Part shown: positions 52,774-59,599 of the stretch, one piece after another
Numbering within the stretch: the stretch's first letter is position 1
Layout of the letters: each line of letters opens with the position of its first letter
Source of the DNA: Henriciella barbarensis
GTDB lineage: Bacteria > Pseudomonadota > Alphaproteobacteria > Caulobacterales > Hyphomonadaceae
Assembly: GCF_003576345.1 (NCBI RefSeq)
Contig: NZ_QWGB01000008.1
Span: 62,001 to 126,000, forward strand
Reading direction: 5' to 3'
DNA length: 64,000 nt
Made by a program: the position numbers and the translations under genes
Notes under the pieces: model-generated
The model's database searches: none
What the model was told of the DNA's origin: nothing
What the model saw: the letters and a program-made list of their open reading frames with translations, nothing else

Positions 52774-53796
52774 TCAGGACTGAAATTCCTGCGCAAAAGC
52801 AGCAGGCGTCTTGCCCTTCCAGCGCTTGAAAGCGCGGTTGAAGGCGCGGACATCGGAATAGTCCAGCGCCTCTGTCGCCTGGGCTACCGACGCCCCGCGC
52901 TTCAGCATGCCTTCTGCACGCTGAAGGCGCGTCTCCAGAAGAAGATCACGAAACTGCAGCCCTTCTTCCGCCAGTCGGCGGCGCAGGGTTGCTACACTGA
53001 TATCAAGCTTGCGAGCCACGTCTGACTGGCGCGAAAGCCCGTCTTCGAGCAGGTCGCGTGTACGTGCGCCGATGCTGATCTCCCCGTCCGAAACATCGTT
53101 CGCATCAAGATGGCCGATAACCCGGGAGAAGACCCCGTCGGTGCTCATGTCTACGGTTTGCCGTATCTGTAGCGGCGCACAGGCAAGATCGAAATCGTAG
53201 ATAAGTTCATAGGCTGGCGCGCCATACTCCAGCGGCACGGACCAGAATGCATTTTGCGGCCGGCGCGTCTCCCCCCTCTTTCGCTTAAGCTTGATGCGCC
53301 GCAAAGCTTCGCTAGCCGCGCCCTCCGTCAGACTATCGAGCAGGCAATGTATCTTGATGGTGAGGCAGTCGCCGACCAGTTCGACAAAGTCGGTATTCTC
53401 CCGTGAGCGATACGGAAAGTGGCTGTCATCGACAACGAGCGCCAGCCGATTCTCGCCATATCTGACCGAATTGTAGGTGTCGCCATGCATCATATTCATA
53501 TGCTCGGCGAGGATCTCGATCGTCGCCATAAGCGAAGTCGCATTCTGCATCTGAGCAATTAGGAATTGCCCCGTCTTGAAAGTCAGCTTCCGGCTGGAGA
53601 TGACGGCTGTGAGGTCATCGGACGCCAGAGCCAGCGATCTCTGCACACGGAAATAGTCAGCAATGGCGATGGATGGGGTGCCCACCTCCTCGACCTCAAC
53701 AGGCGTGCTCAGGAAAGGCGCCAGGTCAACGCCGTGCTCCACCGCTGCATCAACAAGCGGCTGAATGTCCCTGATTTTTACGAATGCCCTGGCCAT
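52774..53796 (-). CDS. AraC family transcriptional regulator
   Basis: A 340-residue regulator of the ArgR/OruR-like AraC branch. The N-terminal two thirds are the Arabinose_bd-type domain (DYFRVQRSLALASDDL, FKTGQFLIAQMQNATSL). The C-terminus holds two helix-turn-helix units: LSRQSDVARKLDISVATLRRRLAEEGLQFRDLL and KRGASVAQATEALDYSDVRAFNRAFKRWKGKTPAAF. It lies upstream of, and on the same strand as, the TonB receptor-hydrolase-MFS unit and is its likely activator. It also diverges from the enoyl-CoA hydratase gene 248 bases away. Confidence 0.92.
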   Translation of the reverse strand: MARAFVKIRDIQPLVDAAVEHGVDLAPFLSTPVEVEEVGTPSIAIADYFRVQRSLALASDDLTAVISSRKLTFKTGQFLIAQMQNATSLMATIEILAEHMNMMHGDTYNSVRYGENRLALVVDDSHFPYRSRENTDFVELVGDCLTIKIHCLLDSLTEGAASEALRRIKLKRKRGETRRPQNAFWSVPLEYGAPAYELIYDFDLACAPLQIRQTVDMSTDGVFSRVIGHLDANDVSDGEISIGARTRDLLEDGLSRQSDVARKLDISVATLRRRLAEEGLQFRDLLLETRLQRAEGMLKRGASVAQATEALDYSDVRAFNRAFKRWKGKTPAAFAQEFQS

Positions 53797-54044
53797 ACGC
53801 CTGAAATTCTTTGCTCAACTCAGTGGATTGCCCGTCGAAGCGCGCCCGAAAACGTATAGCATAGTTTGCGCCAACCCACGCCATACCGGTAGAGGTTCAA
53901 CTCGCTGGCTGAAAATCTGAAGCGCAGCGCGTAGCCCATTCCGGCGAAGAAGCGCTTGACCCTCCCATGCGTCAGCCCGCTAGCGCTAAAGCCTGAACGC
54001 CGCCGCAAGAGCTGGCGTCTGCCATATTTTAGGGAGAAACCAAC

Positions 54045-54851
54045 ATGTCAGAAGCAGAGACCAGCGCTAGCATCCTCTATGAAGTCGAGCGTCATATTGC
54101 GACCATCACTCTGAACCGGCCAGATCGGCGAAATGCACTGAATTTTGACGCCTATGACAGGCTGGAGCGCGCCCTGCGCCGCGCGGTGATTGATGACGAT
54201 GTTCGGTGTGTCATCGTTACAGGTACCGATCCGGCTTTTTGCTCTGGCGACGATGTCCGCGAGATCATGGCGGCGCCGAAGCCAAAAGAGACTGCGCCGA
54301 AGTCGCCAACGGTTCGTCACCAGCCGACCCCTGCTGCAATGGCTGCGCTCGAATGTGACAAGCCACTCATCGCGGCGATCAATGGTGCGGCTATTGGCTG
54401 GGGCATGGAGCTTGCGCTGTATGCCGACATCCGCCTCGCGTCGGACAAGGCAAAGTTCTCAGAGATGTTCATCAAGCGCGGTCTCGTCTGCGATGTGGGC
54501 GGGTTTTACCGCCTGCCTTCGATTGTCGGTCCCGCCAAGGCGGCCGAACTACTATTTACCGGAGATGTCATTGATGCCGGCGAAGCCGAACGCATTGGTT
54601 TGGTGTCTCGTACTGTTCCTCATGCGAAGCTGATGGATGAGGCCAGAGACTTAGCCAGCCGCATTGCAGAAAATCCGCCGCTGGCCCTTCGCTACATGAA
54701 GGAAGGCATCCGCAAGGGGACCTATGGCGACCCGCGCGAGCTTGGCAGCTGGGCCATCGAGACAATCCGCGCGCTGATGAAAACCGAGGACCACAAGGAA
54801 GGCGTGGCGAGCTTTCTCGAGAAACGCCCGCCCGATTTCAGAGGCCGCTAG
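54045..54851 (+). CDS. Enoyl-CoA hydratase/isomerase family protein
   Basis: A 268-residue crotonase-fold protein. ATITLNRPDRRNALNFDAY, DPAFCSGDDVREIMAAP (oxyanion hole) and NGAAIGWGMELALYADIRLASDKAKFSEMFIKRGLVCDVGGFYRLP define the family. The second acidic residue aligned in classic hydratases is not obvious (GLVCDVGG), so an isomerase or another crotonase reaction is as likely as hydration. GGGAGAA precedes the ATG. Its stop codon overlaps that of the convergent YeeE gene within the same CTAG. It probably belongs to the acyl-CoA catabolism of this region. Confidence 0.9.
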   Translation: MSEAETSASILYEVERHIATITLNRPDRRNALNFDAYDRLERALRRAVIDDDVRCVIVTGTDPAFCSGDDVREIMAAPKPKETAPKSPTVRHQPTPAAMAALECDKPLIAAINGAAIGWGMELALYADIRLASDKAKFSEMFIKRGLVCDVGGFYRLPSIVGPAKAAELLFTGDVIDAGEAERIGLVSRTVPHAKLMDEARDLASRIAENPPLALRYMKEGIRKGTYGDPRELGSWAIETIRALMKTEDHKEGVASFLEKRPPDFRGR

Positions 54852-55282
54852 GCAGGCTTCGCTGCGCGCCGGTCGACCAGTTCGAAGGCTAGCATGCCCA
54901 CCGCCATCGCAGCCAGGAAACCAAGCGCAGGTCCGCCGCCAATCGTAAGCGCTGCAATAGCTGGCCCCGGGCAAAGACCGACAAGTCCCCAGCCGATGCC
55001 GAACAGGACCGCACCGGTTGCGAGCTTTGCGTCCACCTTGCGGTTTCCCGGCACCTGAAAGCTGTCTGCCAGCACTGGGCGTTGGCGCAGCCAGACCAGC
55101 CTATAACCAATTGCTGTCACGATCAGCGCTGCGCCCATAACGAAGGCGAGCGAAGGATCCCAGTTTCCGAATAGGTCGAGGAAAGCAATCACCTTTGCCG
55201 GATTGACCATCTGCGAGATGACGAGGCCGAGGCCAAAGGTAAGGCCCGCCAGTAGGGCCATGAGATTACGTGCCATGAGCAT
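54848..55282 (-). CDS. YeeE/YedE family membrane protein (second of pair)
   Basis: A 144-residue protein with four to five hydrophobic helices. [40 protein letters not shown] and [22 protein letters not shown] are the signature of the C-terminal-type half of YeeE/YedE sulfur transporters, with a conserved Cys in LCPGP. Together with the next gene it makes a split YeeE transporter (PmpA/PmpB layout), thought to move thiosulfate or sulfane sulfur. It is coupled to its partner by TGATG. It belongs to the reactive-sulfur locus. Confidence 0.9.
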   Translation of the reverse strand: MLMARNLMALLAGLTFGLGLVISQMVNPAKVIAFLDLFGNWDPSLAFVMGAALIVTAIGYRLVWLRQRPVLADSFQVPGNRKVDAKLATGAVLFGIGWGLVGLCPGPAIAALTIGGGPALGFLAAMAVGMLAFELVDRRAAKPA

Positions 55283-55707
55283 CAGGCTCCAATCAGGGGT
55301 TTGATGAGGGCGACGGTCACCATGCCGGCAGCCATGAAAAGCAGGACCGACACCATGGAACGCGGCGACAGGCGTGAGAGGCCGCAGACGCCATGCCCGC
55401 TCGTACAGCCCGAACCGAGCCGCGTGCCGAAGCCGACCAGCAAGCCGCCAGCGATGATGAGCGGCCAGCCTGCCTGTAACTCAAACGCAGGCTTCTCAGC
55501 AGCCGCGAGCCAGTAAACGAGCGGCGCCGCCACTAACCCAAGCACAAAGAAGACCCGCCAACTCCGGTCGCCTTTCGCCGCGAAGACTGTGCCGGAGAAC
55601 AAGCCGCTAATCCCGGCAATCCGACCATGAAATGCCATGAGCAAAACAGCGGAGAGGCCAATGAGGGCTCCACCGATGCTGGCGCTGACAGGTGTAAAGT
55701 TTTCCAT
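55282..55707 (-). CDS. YeeE/YedE family membrane protein (first of pair)
   Basis: A 141-residue membrane protein. [37 protein letters not shown] carries the hallmark [11 protein letters not shown] with two cysteines that handle sulfur during transport. ATG 55707 is chosen because AGGA lies 8 bases upstream; an ATG three codons earlier directly abuts that site. It is divergent from the peroxiredoxin-ArsR-hydrolase operon and shares an 83-base control region with it, the arrangement seen for BigR-regulated loci. Confidence 0.92.
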   Translation of the reverse strand: MENFTPVSASIGGALIGLSAVLLMAFHGRIAGISGLFSGTVFAAKGDRSWRVFFVLGLVAAPLVYWLAAAEKPAFELQAGWPLIIAGGLLVGFGTRLGSGCTSGHGVCGLSRLSPRSMVSVLLFMAAGMVTVALIKPLIGA

Positions 55708-55728
55708 TCGACCCATTCCTGAGCTATA

Positions 55729-55757
55729 TCAATTGACGTTTTTGTAAATCGTATAAT
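55729..55757. promoter_or_regulatory. AT-rich divergent promoter/operator of the reactive-sulfur locus
   Basis: A perfect -10 TATAAT lies at 55752-55757 on the plus strand. TTGACG (55733-55738) precedes it by only 13 bases, so the -35 assignment is unsure. TCAATTGA (55729-55736) is a palindrome and the whole stretch is AT-rich. The ArsR-type repressor two genes downstream probably binds here, controlling both directions. Confidence 0.55.
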
Positions 55758-55790
55758 ATGTATGGGCAAGTGAATTTGGAAGGACTGATT

Positions 55791-56438
55791 ATGCTGGACA
55801 CCGCCTCAACCAATCAGGTCGCGCAGATCGGCTCAGCCGCACCGGATTTTGATGCCCGCACGACCGAAGGTCTTGTCCGCCTGTCTGATTATAGAGGCCG
55901 GTGGCTCATCTTCTTTTCCCACCCGGCAGATTTCACGCCGGTCTGCACATCAGAATTTATCGCCTTCGAAAAACAGATTGAGGCCTTCAATCGTCGCGAA
56001 TGCGACCTGCTGGGCCTGTCGGTCGACAGCCTCTATTCGCATCTCGCCTGGGTGAAGGACATCGAGACCAGATTTGACGTGCGGATTTCCTTTCCAATCG
56101 TTGAAGACATCTCCATGGCGATTGCTCGCGCCTACGGCATGATCCACGCCGCCTCCGACTCAACGGCATCGGTACGGTCGGTCTATTTCATTGATCCTGA
56201 AGGCATTATCCGGGCGCTCATTCATTATCCGCTTGCCGTCGGCCGGTCAGTTGATGAAATTTTCCGGGTCCTGGCGGCCCTGCAAACATCTGAGACCGCT
56301 GGCGTTTCGACACCGGAAGGCTGGCGCCCGGGCGAAGATACTGTGCTTCCCGCTCCAACAGATATGCGTCAGGTCGACGAGCGCGCCGCAAGGTCGGGCC
56401 AGGCCTGGTACCTGACGTCGAAAGGCGGCCGACAATGA
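55791..56438 (+). CDS. Peroxiredoxin (1-Cys/Prx6 type)
   Basis: A 215-residue thiol peroxidase. FFSHPADFTPVCTSEFIAFEK contains the peroxidatic cysteine (Cys52) in the PVCT motif; VDSLYSHLAWVKDIE and ISFPIVEDISMAIARAYGMIH are typical of the Prx6 group. It reduces peroxides and possibly persulfides. ATG 55791 follows GGAAGGA; an upstream start would add 11 residues. It heads an operon with an ArsR-type repressor (ATGA overlap), a persulfide dioxygenase-like enzyme and a SulP permease, placing it in reactive-sulfur and oxidant defence. Confidence 0.92.
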   Translation: MLDTASTNQVAQIGSAAPDFDARTTEGLVRLSDYRGRWLIFFSHPADFTPVCTSEFIAFEKQIEAFNRRECDLLGLSVDSLYSHLAWVKDIETRFDVRISFPIVEDISMAIARAYGMIHAASDSTASVRSVYFIDPEGIIRALIHYPLAVGRSVDEIFRVLAALQTSETAGVSTPEGWRPGEDTVLPAPTDMRQVDERAARSGQAWYLTSKGGRQ

Positions 56439-56839
56439 CCCAGCCCTTTGAGACCATGGAGCCGCTGGCCGACGAAGCCGCCAGCCTGCTGAAAGCGTTG
56501 TCCCATCCGGCGCGGTTGATGATCTGCTGCCAGTTGCGTGACCGCGAAATGTCCGTCAGCGAAATTGAAAACGCGCTGGACATACGCCAGCCGAGACTGT
56601 CGCGCGAACTGGCAAAGCTTCGAGAAGAAGGCCTGGTCGAAACCCGACGAGAAGCAAAGTCCATCTTCTATAGCCTCGCTGACAATTCACGGGTTGGCGC
56701 GATGGTAGACGCGCTTTGCGTCGTCATGCTGGACAAGGTGGTGCCGGGCTCACGTCCGCTCTCACGCGTCGCGCGCAACGCCTTCCTGCAGAAGAACCTG
56801 ACCGAGGGTGCCGGACAATTTGCCCGCATTCTCGATTGA
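56435..56839 (+). CDS. ArsR-type repressor, BigR/SqrR-like
   Basis: A 134-residue winged-helix regulator: LLKALSHPARLMICCQLRDREMSVSEIENALDIRQPRLSRELAKLREEGLVETRREAKSIFYSL in several short motifs. It has Cys31/Cys32 in the first helical region and Cys95 near the C-terminal helix, about 63 residues apart, similar to the pair that forms a disulfide or tetrasulfide bridge in SqrR/BigR, while metal-binding ArsR motifs such as ELCVCDL are absent. It likely senses persulfides and derepresses both divergent operons. It overlaps the peroxiredoxin gene by ATGA. Confidence 0.88.
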   Translation: MTQPFETMEPLADEAASLLKALSHPARLMICCQLRDREMSVSEIENALDIRQPRLSRELAKLREEGLVETRREAKSIFYSLADNSRVGAMVDALCVVMLDKVVPGSRPLSRVARNAFLQKNLTEGAGQFARILD

Positions 56840-56857
56840 TTGAACGGAGACGAGACT

Positions 56858-57724
56858 ATGCAAAAGCCAGAAGTGAAAGCCTTCTTTGACGAAGCCACCA
56901 ATACGATCAGCTATGTCGTCTGGGATAGCACCACGAACCAGGCAGCAATCGTCGACTCGTTGCTGGACTTCGATCAGGCATCGGGCCGTACAATGACGAA
57001 ATCAGCCGACCTCATGATCGCTTTCGTCAAGGAGGCCGGGCTCAAAATTGACTGGATCATCGACACCCACGTCCATGCCGATCACCTGACGGCTGCCCCC
57101 TACATCAAGAGCCAGCTTGGCGGACGCACTGGCATCGGGGAGCATATCGCCACCGTCCAAAAGGTCTTCGGCGAAATCTTCAATGAGGGTCAGGAGTTCC
57201 ACACGGATGGCAGCCAGTTCGACCACCTCTTCAAGGATGGCGAAACCTACAAGGTCGGCAACATTGATGCCCGTGCTATCCACACCCCCGGACACACGCC
57301 GGCCTGTATGAGCCACCTGATCGGTGATGCACTTTTCGTGGGTGACACGATTTTCATGCCTGACTTTGGCACCGCGCGTTGCGACTTCCCGGGCGGTGAT
57401 GCCGGCACGCTCTACGATTCCATACAGAAGCTATTCGCCCTGCCGGACGACACGCGCGCCTTTCTCTGCCATGACTACAAGGCGCCCGGGCGTGACGAAT
57501 ATGTGTGGGAGACGACCATCGCTGAGGAAAAGGCGCACAACAAGCACGTTCATACCGGCATCTCGAAGGAAGAGTTCGTCAAAATGCGGACGGAGCGCGA
57601 TGCGACCCTCGACATGCCGAAGCTGATCCTGCCCTCCGTCCAGATCAATATGCGCGCTGGCCAGATGCCACCTGCCGAAGAAAACGGCAAACGCTACATG
57701 AAGATCCCGATCAACGCGCTTTAA
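56858..57724 (+). CDS. blh: Metallo-beta-lactamase fold persulfide dioxygenase-like enzyme (Blh/ETHE1 type)
   Basis: A 288-residue MBL-fold protein. DTHVHADHLTAAPYIKSQLGG is the metal motif HxHxDH, HTPGHTPACMSHLIGDALFVGDTIFMPDFGTARCDFPGG and FLCHDYKAPGRDEYVWETT follow; the last two are diagnostic of ETHE1-type sulfur dioxygenases. It oxidises glutathione or other persulfides to sulfite. ATG 56858 has GGAGACGAG upstream. It corresponds to the beta-lactamase-like hydrolase (blh) gene of bigR operons. No rhodanese domain is fused and no sulfide:quinone oxidoreductase gene is visible in the window. Confidence 0.9.
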   Translation: MQKPEVKAFFDEATNTISYVVWDSTTNQAAIVDSLLDFDQASGRTMTKSADLMIAFVKEAGLKIDWIIDTHVHADHLTAAPYIKSQLGGRTGIGEHIATVQKVFGEIFNEGQEFHTDGSQFDHLFKDGETYKVGNIDARAIHTPGHTPACMSHLIGDALFVGDTIFMPDFGTARCDFPGGDAGTLYDSIQKLFALPDDTRAFLCHDYKAPGRDEYVWETTIAEEKAHNKHVHTGISKEEFVKMRTERDATLDMPKLILPSVQINMRAGQMPPAEENGKRYMKIPINAL

Positions 57725-57742
57725 CCCGCAAGGACGCCGAAC

Positions 57743-59551
57743 ATGGCATTCCGGCCCGCCCGATACTTTCCCATCCTCGAATGGGGCCGCGAATATCGCC
57801 GCGATACACTGGTCAACGACTTGATCGCGGCGGTCATCGTGACGATCATGCTGATCCCTCAATCGCTCGCCTATGCAATGCTGGCGGGCCTGCCGCCTCA
57901 GATCGGGCTATATGCGTCCATTCTGCCGCTGATTGCCTACGCTATTTTCGGCACCAGCCGCACACTGGCCGTTGGGCCAGTTGCAATCCTCTCCCTGATG
58001 ACGGCAGCGGCCGCCAGCAAGATCGCGCCGCAGGGTAGCGAAGCCTACATACAGGCCGCACTGATCCTTGCTTTCCTCTCAGGCGCAATTCTCCTGGTGA
58101 TGGGCCTTCTGCGCGCAGGGTTCCTTGCCAACTTTCTCAGCCACCCTGTTGTTTCCGGCTTTATCACAGCATCGGGCATCATAATCGCAGCCTCCCAGCT
58201 CAAACACATTCTGGGTGTAGATGCGGGCGGCGGTAACTTGCTGGAGATCGCCGTGTCGCTCATCGCCAGCGTTGGCGAAACCAACTGGCCGACCTTTATT
58301 ATTGGCGCTGCGTCGCTCATCTTCCTGTTTGGGTCGCGCAAATTCCTGAAGCCTACCCTCGTGCAACTCGGCCTTCCCGAAAAGGCCGCGGCGATCCTGA
58401 CACGCACCGGCCCGGTCTTTGCGGTGGTCGCAAGTATTCTCGCTGTGGCGTTTCTGGCGCTCGACGATGCCGGCGTTCGCATATTGGGAGAGGTGCCGCG
58501 CAACTTGCCAGACATTGGCCTGCCGGCATTCGATCGTGAGATCTGGATGCAGCTTCTTGGCTCGGCCGCCCTGATCAGCCTCATCGGCTTCGTTGAATCG
58601 GTCTCCGTAGCCCAGACGCTAGCTGCCAAGCGGCGCCAGCGGGTGGACCCGGATCAGGAGCTGGTCGGCCTTGGTGTCTCAAGCCTCGCAGCAGGTATAT
58701 CGAGCGGCTACCCCGTCACGGGCGGCCTCGCCCGGTCAGCGGTAAACTTTGATGCTGGCGCGGAGACCCCGGCCGCAGGCGCCTTCACGGCTGTCGGAAT
58801 CGGGCTCGCGACACTGTTTCTGACGCCTTACCTATTCTTCCTGCCACAGGCGGTGCTGGCGGCGACCATCATCGTTGCGGTTCTGTCGCTTGTTGATCTT
58901 AAGGCGCTCCGTCAGGTCTGGTCTTATTCCAAGTCAGATTTCAGCGCGATGGCGGCCACCATCCTCGTCACGCTGTTCGCCGGCGTCGAACTGGGAGTAA
59001 CAACGGGGGTCGGCCTTTCGCTCTTCCTCCACCTCTACAACACCAGCCGCCCGCACTTTGCGCTCGTCGGCCAAGTGCCGGGCACGCATCACTTCCGGAA
59101 TGTGAATCGCCACCGCGTCGTAATTTCCGATACCGTCCTCACCATCAGGATCGACGAGAGCCTCTACTTTGCCAACGCGCGTTTTCTCGAAGACACGGTC
59201 TACTGCGTCGTTAGCAACAGGCCTGACCTCAAACATCTTGTCCTGATGTGCTCAGCGGTAAACCGGATCGATGCGAGCGGGCTGGAAAGCCTTGAGGCAA
59301 TCAACCTCCGTCTCCGGGATGCCGGCATCAGCCTTCACCTGTCAGAGGTTAAAGGGCCCGTCATGGACAGGCTGAAACGCTCACATTTCCTCGATGAGCT
59401 GACCGGGAACGTCTATTTGAACACATACGACGCGATGGAAGACCTCGATCTCGATTGCGTCCAGAACGCCTTCAGCAAGGATGTAAAAACAACAACCCCA
59501 GATGCCATCCCCTGCCCTTCTCTAACCCTCGCAGGCCTGGAGCGGGTGTGA
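57743..59551 (+). CDS. SulP family anion permease with STAS domain
   Basis: A 602-residue transporter. About twelve helices (AAVIVTIMLIPQSLAYAMLAGLPPQIGLYASILPLIAYAIFGTSRTLAVGPVAI marks the SulP N-terminus in parts) are followed by a cytoplasmic STAS domain (IDESLYFANARFLEDTVY, LVLMCSAVNRIDASGLESLEAINLRLRDAG). SulP proteins carry sulfate, sulfite-like anions, bicarbonate or other anions. Eighteen bases after the persulfide dioxygenase gene, it may remove sulfite or sulfate produced there, or bring in sulfate; direction is not known. AAGGA precedes the ATG. It ends the operon. Confidence 0.93.
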   Translation: MAFRPARYFPILEWGREYRRDTLVNDLIAAVIVTIMLIPQSLAYAMLAGLPPQIGLYASILPLIAYAIFGTSRTLAVGPVAILSLMTAAAASKIAPQGSEAYIQAALILAFLSGAILLVMGLLRAGFLANFLSHPVVSGFITASGIIIAASQLKHILGVDAGGGNLLEIAVSLIASVGETNWPTFIIGAASLIFLFGSRKFLKPTLVQLGLPEKAAAILTRTGPVFAVVASILAVAFLALDDAGVRILGEVPRNLPDIGLPAFDREIWMQLLGSAALISLIGFVESVSVAQTLAAKRRQRVDPDQELVGLGVSSLAAGISSGYPVTGGLARSAVNFDAGAETPAAGAFTAVGIGLATLFLTPYLFFLPQAVLAATIIVAVLSLVDLKALRQVWSYSKSDFSAMAATILVTLFAGVELGVTTGVGLSLFLHLYNTSRPHFALVGQVPGTHHFRNVNRHRVVISDTVLTIRIDESLYFANARFLEDTVYCVVSNRPDLKHLVLMCSAVNRIDASGLESLEAINLRLRDAGISLHLSEVKGPVMDRLKRSHFLDELTGNVYLNTYDAMEDLDLDCVQNAFSKDVKTTTPDAIPCPSLTLAGLERV

Positions 59552-59599
59552 GCCAAAATCTAGGAGCGCCAGTTTCAATCATGCGAACCCGACAAACGG

